A stretch of 47,982 nucleotides of DNA from Bifidobacterium miconis (lineage in GTDB: Bacteria > Actinomycetota > Actinomycetes > Actinomycetales > Bifidobacteriaceae). The stretch is taken from the NCBI RefSeq assembly GCF_019331735.1, contig NZ_JAHBBH010000020.1, positions 1 to 47,982 on the forward strand, written 5' to 3'. The position numbers and the translations under genes are program-made. The notes beneath the pieces were generated by a model, which ran no database searches, was not told where the DNA came from, and was given only the letters and a program-made list of their open reading frames with translations. Of this stretch, positions 41,172 through 47,982 are shown in pieces (position 1 is the first letter of the stretch; every line of letters starts with the position of its first letter).

Positions 41172-42287
41172 TCACTCGAACGGGTAGCGCAGGCCCCAGC
41201 GGGCGCGCAGCGCGTCCATGAGCTCCATGATGCGCAGCGTGTCCGCGTGGGGCATCTCCGCGCATTCGCCGCGGCCGTCCAGAATCGCGTTCGCGGCCGC
41301 GGCGACCTCGTACTCGTAGCCGGTCAGTTGCGCCGGCACGTCGATGTGCTCGGCGAGCGCATGGTCCGCGCCATACACGTCAATCGCCTCGACGTTGTTG
41401 ATATTGCGGCACACGATGTAGCCGTCCGTGCCCCAGATCACGCCGTCGCGGTCCGACGCGCACAGCATCGACGAGACGGCCGTGGCCATGACGCCGGGCG
41501 TGTTGGACGTGACGGACGCAGCCTCGCCGTTCGCACCGTCGCCGCCGTTCGCGCCGCCGGCATAGTACAGCGTCGTCGCATTCTGCGCGTCCACGCCGGT
41601 TTCATACGGCATCATCGACGTGTCGATGCGGGTAATCGGCGTCTCGCCGTGGCCGCCCATCACCATGTCGATGAAGTTGAGCGGATACACGCCGACGTCG
41701 AGCAGCGCGCCGCCGGCCAGTGCCGGATCGGTCATGCGCGCCTTGCCGCTCACCGGATAACACAGGTTCGCGTTGATCGCGCGCACTTCGCCGATGCGGC
41801 CGGACGCGACGATCCCGTCGATCATCGCGCGCGACGGCATGTAGCGCGTCCAGATCGCCTCCGTGCACAGCAGGCCGGTGCGATCGGCCGCGGCGAGCAG
41901 GTCGCGCGCCTGCGCGGCGTTCGCCGTGAACGATTTCTCGACCAGAATGTTCTTGCCGGCCTCAAGGCACGCGATGCCCTGCTCGGCGTGCAGACTGTGG
42001 GGTGTGGCGATGTACACCAGATCCACGTTCGGATCGGCCAGCAGCTCCTCGTACGAGCCGTACGAGACGGGGAACCCGTGTTGCGCGGCGAACGCGGCCG
42101 CGCGGTCGGCATCTCGCGCGGCGACCGCATACGGGGCGATCAGATCGGCGTATCGTTCGTCCGCCGCCATGTTCGTGAGCGTTTCGGCCATGTGGATGGC
42201 GATCCGGCCCGCGCCGAGAATCGCCACGTTCACCTTCAGACCCTGTTCCCGCGCTTCGGCGCGCCTTCCGTTGAGCCTGCCCATCAT
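41172..42287 (-). CDS. Gfo/Idh/MocA-family NAD(P)-dependent oxidoreductase
   Basis: 371 residues. The Rossmann motif VAILGAGRIAIHMAETL lies near residue 20, YIATPHSLHAEQGIACLEAG and NILVEKSFTANAAQA give the family's EKP-like catalytic Lys, and ARMTDPALAGGALLDVGVYP provides the Asp-Gly motif. It probably oxidises or reduces a sugar, inositol or dihydrodiol; the substrate cannot be told. The start is the tandem ATG at 42287 after GGAGGAAC. The downstream 82-bp gap to nox (convergent) shows no clear terminator. Confidence 0.85.
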   Translation of the reverse strand: MMGRLNGRRAEAREQGLKVNVAILGAGRIAIHMAETLTNMAADERYADLIAPYAVAARDADRAAAFAAQHGFPVSYGSYEELLADPNVDLVYIATPHSLHAEQGIACLEAGKNILVEKSFTANAAQARDLLAAADRTGLLCTEAIWTRYMPSRAMIDGIVASGRIGEVRAINANLCYPVSGKARMTDPALAGGALLDVGVYPLNFIDMVMGGHGETPITRIDTSMMPYETGVDAQNATTLYYAGGANGGDGANGEAASVTSNTPGVMATAVSSMLCASDRDGVIWGTDGYIVCRNINNVEAIDVYGADHALAEHIDVPAQLTGYEYEVAAAANAILDGRGECAEMPHADTLRIMELMDALRARWGLRYPFE

Positions 42288-42470
42288 GTTCCTCCTTGAT
42301 CGTTTCTTGATCGTTCCCCGACGGTCGTCGACGGATCGTCGACGGATCGCCGACGGGCCGTCGCATATCGGTGCGACAACCCTCTCATTCTAAATTCCGC
42401 GGCGGAGCTTGCTGCGGGATGGGCACCGCACCGGCGTGGGGCGTCTCCGCCATGCCGATAATGGTGTCAC

Positions 42471-43073
42471 ATGGTCGCAGGAAAGCCGGTTCGGCAGGAA
42501 AAGTACGCGCGCGGCACCCGCAGCTACACCATGTCGCGCATCCGGTCCAAGAACACGAAGATCGAGGTGCTCGTGCGCAGCTACCTGTTCCGCCGCGGAC
42601 TGCGCTTCCGCAAGAACGACAGGCGCTATCCGGGGCATCCGGACGTGGTGCTGCCGAAATACCATGCAGTCGTATTCGTCAATGGCTGCTTCTGGCACAT
42701 GCACGACGGCTGTGCGAAACATTCCATGCCGAAGTCGAACGTCGAGTTCTGGAGCGCGAAGCTGGCGCGCAACCACGACCGCGACATCCGGCAGCATGCC
42801 GAACTGCGTGCGGCAGGATGGCGGGTGATCGTCGTGTGGGAGTGCGAACTGGCCAAGGCGACGCGCGAGGCGCGGCTTGAGCGGCTGTACCGCGAGATCG
42901 TCGGAGGGACGGAGGACGCGCGTGCCGATGCCGGTGCGGACGAAGTTGACACAGTCGATGACGGCGCGGAGGCGACCAGTGCGGGGGATGTTGCTGGGAA
43001 CGATGCCGACGACGATGCTGAGTCAAGCCGCAACGATGGAACGGCGGGGGAGCGGACGGACTGCCGGCGGTAG
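42471..43073 (+). CDS. vsr: Very short patch repair (Vsr) endonuclease
   Basis: 200 residues. Residues 10-150 are typical Vsr: RGTRSYTMSRIRSKNTKIEV, LFRRGLRFRKNDRRYPGHPD (catalytic Asp), VVLPKYHAVVFVNGCFWHMH, RNHDRDIRQHAELRAAGWRV. The last 50 residues form an acidic, probably disordered tail. Vsr nicks beside T:G mismatches made by deamination of 5-methylcytosine and normally lies next to a cytosine methylase; none is present here. GATAAT (42457-42462) ends 8 nt before the ATG and no ribosome site is seen, so the transcript may be nearly leaderless. Confidence 0.92.
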   Translation: MVAGKPVRQEKYARGTRSYTMSRIRSKNTKIEVLVRSYLFRRGLRFRKNDRRYPGHPDVVLPKYHAVVFVNGCFWHMHDGCAKHSMPKSNVEFWSAKLARNHDRDIRQHAELRAAGWRVIVVWECELAKATREARLERLYREIVGGTEDARADAGADEVDTVDDGAEATSAGDVAGNDADDDAESSRNDGTAGERTDCRR

Positions 43074-43193
43074 AATCGGGATCGGACAAGGACACTGCGA
43101 ACGGTTGCGTCGAGGGTGGTGCCGGTGACGGTCACCGACGGTACTGACGTGCGCCGCGTTCGCGACGGCCAGAACGATGGCGAGAGGAAGATG

Positions 43194-44405
43194 ATGAGCA
43201 TGACTGATATGACGACGGCCGCGCGCATGACGGCGAGAATGTCGCTGCGCGCCCGCGAAGCCCAGCCGTTCCGCGCGATGGTGTTCGGCGAAAAGGCCGA
43301 CAACATGATCGCGAACGGCATCGACGTGGTCAAGCTGAGTCTGGGCGAGCCTGATTTCGGCGCGCCGCCGGCCGTGCGCGAGGCAATGCGCGAACAGTAC
43401 GACGGCCGTCCGCTGCCGTACACCGCCGCGTTCGGCCTGCCCGAGCTGCGCCGCGCGATCGCCGACTTCTACCGTACCAAGCACGGCGTCGACGTCGACC
43501 CGAAGCGCATCGTGATCACGTCGGGCGGCTCGGCCGCGCTGCTGCTGGCGACCGCGCTCACCGTCGACCCGGGCGACGAGGTGATCATCGCCGATCCGTC
43601 GTATCCGTGCAACCGCGAACTGGTGCGCTCGTTCGGCGGCGCCGTCGTGGACGTGCCGACCAGCGCGGCGACCCGCTTCCACCTGACTCCCGAACTGGTC
43701 GACGGCGCGTGGAGCGAGCGCACCAAGGCCGTGATGATCACGTCGCCGTCGAACCCGACCGGCACGACGATCGAGTTCGACACGCTCAAGGCCGTGTGCG
43801 ATCTGGCGCGCGAACGCGGCGCGTGGCGCATCGTCGACGAAACGTACCTCGATCTGGCCGACCGCGAGGCGGACGGCAGCGAAGTGCGCTCGGTGCTGCT
43901 TGCCGACCCGGACGCGATCGTATGCAACAGTTTCTCCAAGTTCTTCGGCATGACCGGCTGGAGGCTCGGCTGGGCGGTGATTCCCGAATACACGATCGAG
44001 GCGGTGGACGATCTGGCCACCAACTTCTATCTGTGTGCGCACACGCCCACCCAGCACGCGGCCGTCGCGTGCTTCACGCCCGAAAGCCTTGCCGTGTGCG
44101 AGGAGCGGCGGCAGGAACTGCTCGCGCGCCGGCGCATCGTGGTCGACGGGCTGCGCGCGATCGGTCTGCCGCTCGAAGTGGAGCCGAACGGCGCGTTCTA
44201 CGCGTACTTCAACGTCTCCTCGACCGGATTGGACGCGTGGACGTTCTGCGAACGTGCGCTGAACGAAGCGCACGTGGCATTGACGCCGGGACGCGACTTT
44301 GGGCCGGCCACGGCCGACACGCACGTGCGCCTGTCGTACGCCGCGTCGCGCGAGGCGCTCGCCGAGGGCCTGCGCCGGCTGGGCGAGTTCGTCAAGACGC
44401 TGTGA
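43194..44405 (+). CDS. Class I/II PLP-dependent aminotransferase
   Basis: About 403 residues from the ATG at 43194 (AGAGG 6 nt upstream; ATGs at 43191 and 43200 are alternatives). Fold type I motifs are present: KLSLGEPDFGAPPAVREAM, YTAAFGLPELRRAI, SPSNPTGTTIEF, RIVDETYLDLAD (Asp for the pyridine N), and the PLP Lys in NSFSKFFGMTGWRLGW. The substrate is probably aspartate, alanine or an aromatic amino acid; not resolvable by eye. Ends at a 19-bp-stem terminator. Confidence 0.88.
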   Translation: MSMTDMTTAARMTARMSLRAREAQPFRAMVFGEKADNMIANGIDVVKLSLGEPDFGAPPAVREAMREQYDGRPLPYTAAFGLPELRRAIADFYRTKHGVDVDPKRIVITSGGSAALLLATALTVDPGDEVIIADPSYPCNRELVRSFGGAVVDVPTSAATRFHLTPELVDGAWSERTKAVMITSPSNPTGTTIEFDTLKAVCDLARERGAWRIVDETYLDLADREADGSEVRSVLLADPDAIVCNSFSKFFGMTGWRLGWAVIPEYTIEAVDDLATNFYLCAHTPTQHAAVACFTPESLAVCEERRQELLARRRIVVDGLRAIGLPLEVEPNGAFYAYFNVSSTGLDAWTFCERALNEAHVALTPGRDFGPATADTHVRLSYAASREALAEGLRRLGEFVKTL

Positions 44406-44414
44406 CGATGGGAG

Positions 44415-44460
44415 TGCGTGGCGGAAAAGGCTCCGCCCAGCGAGCCTTTTCCGCCACGCA
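44415..44460 (+). terminator. 19-bp-stem terminator after aminotransferase
   Basis: TGCGTGGCGGAAAAGGCTC (44415-44433) pairs perfectly with 44442-44460, with an 8-nt loop. Confidence 0.8.
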
Positions 44461-44522
44461 TCGTTGTGTTCGGCCAAGCCGCGTGATCGGACCATGGTTC
44501 CGGCTCGTGACGAGGCACGCAA

Positions 44523-44569
44523 AAGGCCGTAACCGAATCCTGCACGGATGCAGTCTCGGTTACGGCCTT
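44523..44569 (-). terminator. Terminator of the sodium symporter gene
   Basis: AAGGCCGTAACCGA (44523-44536) pairs with TCGGTTACGGCCTT (44556-44569); the inner loop contains a further TGCACGGATGCA helix. On the minus strand it is followed by TTTTGCG. Confidence 0.75.
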
Positions 44570-44634
44570 ATACGTATGTCGTCCGCCGGCCATCAATCGA
44601 CTGGCAGACGCGCAAGCCGATGCGGCGGATCAGA

Positions 44635-45702
44635 TCACTTGGCCGCGGCCTTGGCCTTCTTGTCGGCATCGAACGCGTGCTCGCTGGACGCGTCCGCGTT
44701 CTTGGCGGAACCCTTCTCGCCGTTGTCGGAATCCCAGTGGATCTCGTGGCGGTCATCGTGGTTGCGCCACCAGCTGGAGAGGATGGAGCCGGAGATGTTG
44801 TGCCACACGGAGAAGAACGTGGACGGCACGGCCGCGATCGGGTTGGACGCGAAGGAGGTCAGTGCCAGGGTCGCGCCCAGAGCGGAGTCCTGCATGCCCA
44901 CCTCGAAGGTGATGGCCTTCTGCTGCGCGTAGCGGAAGCCCTTCGGATACACCTTGTACATGAGCTTGGAGAAGCCGAAGCCCAGCGCGTAGCCGCACAG
45001 GTTGTGCAGGATGACGACCGGGATGGCCATGAGCGAGGAGGCCACGAACAGCTTCGGGCCGTTGGCGGCGACGACCACGCCGATGATGAGCAGGATGGCG
45101 ACCTGGGAGACGATCGGCAGCGCGACCGTCACCTTTTCTATCTTCTTGCCGAAGATCATGTGGCAGATCACGCCGAGCGCGATCGGGAAGAGCACGACCT
45201 TGACGGCGTTGAGGAACAGCGAGGCGACCGGCACGGCCACGTACTGCGAGGCGAGCCACTGCATGAGCAGCGGGATCATGAACGGCGCGCACAGGGTCGA
45301 CAGAATGCCGATGGACACGTCGAGCGCCACGTCGCCGCGCGACAGGTAGCTCATCACGTTCGAGGAGGTGCCGGACGGGCAGCAGCCGACGAGGATCACG
45401 CCGACGGCCAGCGGGCCGTCGAGATGGAAGATCCAGCACAGCAGCACGGCGATGAGCGGCATGATGACGAAGTGCGCGACCGTGCCGACGACCACCATGA
45501 GCGGCTGGGTGAGAATGCGCTTGAAGTCGTCAAGCGTCAGCGTCAGGCCCATGCCGAACAGCACGATGCCCAGCAGGTAGCCGGTGTACGCCTTGCCCCA
45601 GATCGAGGTCTGCGGCACGAAATAGTTGAAGATGGCCCACACGATCACGATCAGCGTGAACCACTTGGTCAGCCAATCGGCGAATTTCTTCACGTTTTCC
45701 AC
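44635..45702 (-). CDS. Bile acid:sodium symporter (BASS) family transporter
   Basis: 355 residues from a GTG at 45702 (MENVKKFADW); the reading further upstream lacks a ribosome site. About nine to ten membrane spans are visible, for example WFTLIVIVWAIFNYFV and YLLGIVLFGMGLTLTLDDFK (family-typical GMGLTL). VGCCPSGTSSNVMSYLSRGD and EVGMQDSALGATLAL match the sodium- and substrate-binding crossover motifs. The C-terminus is a charged cytoplasmic tail. Relatives move bile acids, pantothenate or other organic anions; in a gut bacterium bile-acid handling is plausible but unproven. Confidence 0.9.
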   Translation of the reverse strand: MENVKKFADWLTKWFTLIVIVWAIFNYFVPQTSIWGKAYTGYLLGIVLFGMGLTLTLDDFKRILTQPLMVVVGTVAHFVIMPLIAVLLCWIFHLDGPLAVGVILVGCCPSGTSSNVMSYLSRGDVALDVSIGILSTLCAPFMIPLLMQWLASQYVAVPVASLFLNAVKVVLFPIALGVICHMIFGKKIEKVTVALPIVSQVAILLIIGVVVAANGPKLFVASSLMAIPVVILHNLCGYALGFGFSKLMYKVYPKGFRYAQQKAITFEVGMQDSALGATLALTSFASNPIAAVPSTFFSVWHNISGSILSSWWRNHDDRHEIHWDSDNGEKGSAKNADASSEHAFDADKKAKAAAK

Positions 45703-46003
45703 GGGAATGCTTCTCTCTTGCTTGTGTTGTCTGCTTGTCTGATCCGGAGCGGTTGCTGCCCGGGCCGGATGCTTGGATTCCGCTTTGCGGATTACCCGAC
45801 ATGCTAGGAAGCGTCGTCCGGATACGAGCAATGCTGTCTCACGTTGTGACCGTTAACGCCGTTGACGACGATTGGAAACGCTGCCGTTGATCGCCGCGTC
45901 GATTGCGTGCCGATTCCGCTATCGGATACGGCTCGTGGCGTAGGGGAGGGCGGGGTTATAAACTGAAGAGCGGATATGTATGCCATTATTCGGAAGGAAT
46001 GTT

Positions 46004-47452
46004 ATGTCCGCTGAAGCAAACGTCGGAGTCGTCGGTCTTGCCGCCATGGGCGCCAGCCTGTCGCGCAACCTCGCCCGTCACGGCAACAAGGTCGCCGTGT
46101 TCAACCGCCACTATTCGCGCACCGAGAAGCTCATCGCCGAGCACGGTGACGAGGGCCAGTTCTTCCCGGCCAAGACGCTCAAGGAGTTCGTCGACTCGCT
46201 GAGCAAGCCGCGCACCGCGATCATCATGGTCAAGGCCGGCGCGCCGACCGACGAGATGATCAACGATCTCGCCGATCTCATGGAGCCGGGCGACATCATC
46301 GTCGACGCCGGCAACTCCTACTTCAAGGACACGATCAAGCGCGAGAAGGCGATCCGCGCCCGCGGCCTGCACTTCGTCGGCTGCGGCGTCTCCGGCGGCG
46401 AGGAGGGCGCGCTGCTCGGTCCGTCCATGATGCCCGGCGGCACCGAGGAGTCGTGGAAGACCCTCAAGCCGATCCTCGAGTCCATTTCCGCGAAGGCGGA
46501 GGGCGAGCCGTGCGTGACGCACATCGGTTCGGACGGCGCCGGCCACTTCGTCAAGATGGTGCACAACGGCATCGAGTACTCCGACATGCAGCTGATCGCC
46601 GAAAGCTACGATCTGATGCGCCGCGGCCTCGGCATGGAGCCGGGCGAGATCGGCGACGTGTTCGAGGAGTGGAACAAGACCGAGCTGGACTCCTACCTGA
46701 TCGAGATCACCTCCGAGGTGCTGCACGAGGTCGACAAGAAGACCGGCAAACCGCTCGTCGACGTGATCGTGGACCACGCGGGCATGAAGGGCACCGGCAC
46801 GTGGACCGTGCAGACGGCGCTCGAGCTGGCCGTGCCGGTCACCGGCATCGGCGAGGCCGTGTTCGCCCGTGGCCTGTCCTCGCAGGGCGAGCTGCGCGAG
46901 GAGGCCCAGCGCCAGAACTTCGAGGGGCCGAACGGTTCGGTCGAGATGCCGCTCGAGGAGCGTCAGGCGTTCATCAACGACATCCGCGAGGCGCTGTACG
47001 CGTCCAAGATCGTCGCCTACGCGCAGGGCTTCAACGAGATCACCGCCGCCGCGAAGGAATACAACTGGAACATCGATCTGGCGGCCGTGGCCCGCATCTG
47101 GCGCGGCGGCTGCATCATCCGCGCGAAGTTCCTCAACCGCATCTCCGACGCGTTTGAGTCCGGCGAGGCCGACGTCTCCCTGCTGTTCGCCCCGTACTTC
47201 AAGGACGCGATCGAGACGGCCGAGCGCTCGTGGCGCCGCGTCGTGGCCCGCGCGGTCACCTTCGGCATCCCGGTGCCGGTGTTCTCCTCCTCGCTGTCCT
47301 ACTTCGACGGCCTGCGCTCCAAGCGCCTGCCCGCCGCCCTCATCCAGGGCCAGCGCGACTTCTTCGGCGCCCACACCTACCAGCGCGTCGACGAGCCGGG
47401 CACGTTCCATACGTTGTGGGCCGAACCTAGTCGTAAGGAAATCACTCTGTGA
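46004..47452 (+). CDS. gnd: 6-phosphogluconate dehydrogenase (decarboxylating)
   Basis: 482 residues from the ATG at 46004 (GGAAGGAATGTT). The NADP fold VGVVGLAAMGASLSRNLARH, followed by VFNRHYSRTEKL, opens the protein. The substrate motif VGCGVSGGEEGALLGPSMMP and catalytic GHFVKMVHNGIEYSDMQLIA are intact; the C-terminal helical domain has RIWRGGCIIRAKFL and RDFFGAHTYQRVDEPGTFHT. Length matches the long (about 470-485) form. It oxidises 6-phosphogluconate to ribulose 5-phosphate with NADPH and CO2, supplying reducing power beside the fructose-6-phosphate shunt. Confidence 0.96.
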   Translation: MSAEANVGVVGLAAMGASLSRNLARHGNKVAVFNRHYSRTEKLIAEHGDEGQFFPAKTLKEFVDSLSKPRTAIIMVKAGAPTDEMINDLADLMEPGDIIVDAGNSYFKDTIKREKAIRARGLHFVGCGVSGGEEGALLGPSMMPGGTEESWKTLKPILESISAKAEGEPCVTHIGSDGAGHFVKMVHNGIEYSDMQLIAESYDLMRRGLGMEPGEIGDVFEEWNKTELDSYLIEITSEVLHEVDKKTGKPLVDVIVDHAGMKGTGTWTVQTALELAVPVTGIGEAVFARGLSSQGELREEAQRQNFEGPNGSVEMPLEERQAFINDIREALYASKIVAYAQGFNEITAAAKEYNWNIDLAAVARIWRGGCIIRAKFLNRISDAFESGEADVSLLFAPYFKDAIETAERSWRRVVARAVTFGIPVPVFSSSLSYFDGLRSKRLPAALIQGQRDFFGAHTYQRVDEPGTFHTLWAEPSRKEITL

Positions 47453-47613
47453 TTTCCTTACGGGAGGACAGCCCAGTGGGCTGTCCTCAAGGTTCGGCCT
47501 GAGCGAGCCGATAGGCGAGCGAAGGCAGCGTTGAGTCCAAGCGGAGCGAGGTCCTTGATTGCAGGGCCGGAGGCGAGCCGGGTCGTCCTGAAATCACTTT
47601 GTGATTTCAGGAC
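47433..47613. repeat. Three-hairpin cluster after gnd
   Basis: GTAAGGAAATCAC/GTGATTTCCTTAC (47433-47461, overlapping the gnd stop), AGGACAGCCCA/TGGGCTGTCCT (about 47465-47487) and GTCCTGAAATCAC/GTGATTTCAGGAC (47585-47613). The first and third share the core GAAATCACTYTGTGATTTC. The stretch between them has several GAGCGA-type words and no gene. It may be a terminator plus a repetitive extragenic palindrome-type element. Confidence 0.6.
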
Positions 47614-47786
47614 GAGGGGACGGTCCGATGGATTGTTTTTCCCGGAGAATCGGAAGGGAGCCCAACCCAGATGGGGAAGGATCCCAGATGGGTCCCGGAC
47701 AAACCCCAGATGAGTCCCCCATCGTGGACATAAACGACGATCGTGGGCATAGACGGTACGCGAACAGGCGAAAATGGGCCCTGTAT

Positions 47787-47877
47787 TGTCTTGGGACATG
47801 GTTGACATATGTCTTGGGGCATGGTTGACAGGGTCTCTTGGGGCATGGTTTACATGTGTGTTGGGGCATGGTTGACG
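47787..47877. repeat. Four tandem 23/24-bp iterons at transposase end
   Basis: Copies of a 21-bp unit containing CTTGGGGCATGGTTGACA start at 47787, 47810, 47834 and 47857 with few changes. The last overlaps the 3' end of the transposase frame. Spacing is about two helical turns. They resemble repeated terminal-repeat or transposase-binding sites. Region 47614-47786 holds three CCCAGATG words and no gene. Confidence 0.7.
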
Positions 47878-47981
47878 GTTGGTGTGCGTGTACGGCGTTG
47901 GTAGTCGCGGGTGATGTCGAAGGTTTGTTCGGCGAGGATTTCACCGGTGGTCGGGTCGATGACGGTGGCGATGCCGTGGCT
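47850..47981 (-). CDS. C-terminal end of an IS481-like transposase (partial)
   Basis: The minus-strand frame enters at the window edge and gives SHGIATVIDPTTGEILAEQT, FDITRDYQRR and a short tail, ending at TAA (47852-47850). This beta-strand end (TGEIL, then TxDxTRxYQ) is typical of IS481/IS3-group integrase-type transposases. Only 43 residues are in the window, so activity and full family cannot be judged. Confidence 0.55.
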   Translation of the reverse strand, partial: SHGIATVIDPTTGEILAEQTFDITRDYQRRTRTPTVNHAPTHM

Positions 47982-47982
47982 G

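Noticed and set aside
1..47982. CRISPR arrays or cas genes
   Set aside because: No regularly spaced repeats of CRISPR length with unique spacers; the 12-bp and 23/24-bp repeats are too short or have no spacer sequence.

Overview
The window looks like a chromosome segment of a Bifidobacterium or a close relative. The evidence is high-GC coding sequence with GTG starts, an actinobacterial DUF4192 protein, a Gln/Pro/Tyr-rich DUF4190-type membrane protein, an N-acetylhexosamine locus arranged like the bifidobacterial nah loci, and lactic-type NADH oxidase, bile-acid-symporter-family and gnd genes. The species cannot be fixed from the sequence. About 1-37.7 kb is accessory DNA. From about 38.1 kb to 47.45 kb it looks like core chromosome, and another insertion sequence begins at the right edge.

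Region by region: (i) 1-630, AT-rich: the start of a circular bacteriocin locus on the minus strand, with a precursor and a truncated DUF95/SpoIIM-like membrane protein. (ii) 0.87-2.15 kb: a wrecked junction with a VirD4 3'-end fragment and a decayed IS256-type transposase. (iii) 2.1-14.1 kb: a transfer module with a coupling protein, ArdA, a PcfB-like DUF3801 protein, a MobP relaxase, MobC, a candidate oriT, ParB and DUF4192. No VirB4 or mating-pore genes are present, so it looks mobilisable or degenerate. (iv) 14.5-20.3 kb: a lasso peptide cluster with histidine kinase, response regulator, lone ABC ATPase, precursor, cyclase (C), B1 (RRE) and B2 (protease). (v) 20.3-29.8 kb: an N-acetylhexosaminide uptake locus with two lipoprotein solute-binding proteins, a ROK regulator, a ROK kinase, two permeases and a GH20 hexosaminidase. 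(vi) 29.9-31.1 kb: a tyrosine integrase. (vii) 31.2-34.7 kb: a lactococcin 972-like bacteriocin with a two-permease plus ATPase ABC system. (viii) 34.8-36.3 kb: an AbiE-like toxin/antitoxin pair with a long operator palindrome. (ix) 36.3-37.7 kb: a second, paralogous integrase with arm-site-like repeats. (x) 38.1-47.45 kb: core genes including tRNA-Asp and tRNA-Phe. (xi) 47.6-47.98 kb: 23/24-bp iterons and the 3' end of a transposase.

Two features stand out. First, three unrelated bacteriocin types (circular, lasso, Lcn972) lie in one accessory region. An 18-bp palindrome, WGTCATYYNNAGATGWCA, recurs seven times, mainly beside these loci. One copy lies where an activator would sit upstream of the lasso precursor, and the lasso cluster carries its own LuxR-type two-component system. 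Second, four otherwise unrelated proteins of the transfer module, including an extended ArdA, end in the same module ([TV]LxxI[RK]xRAxxR), in three of them followed by an Arg-rich tail. This looks like a shared signal for delivery through the VirD4 coupling protein.
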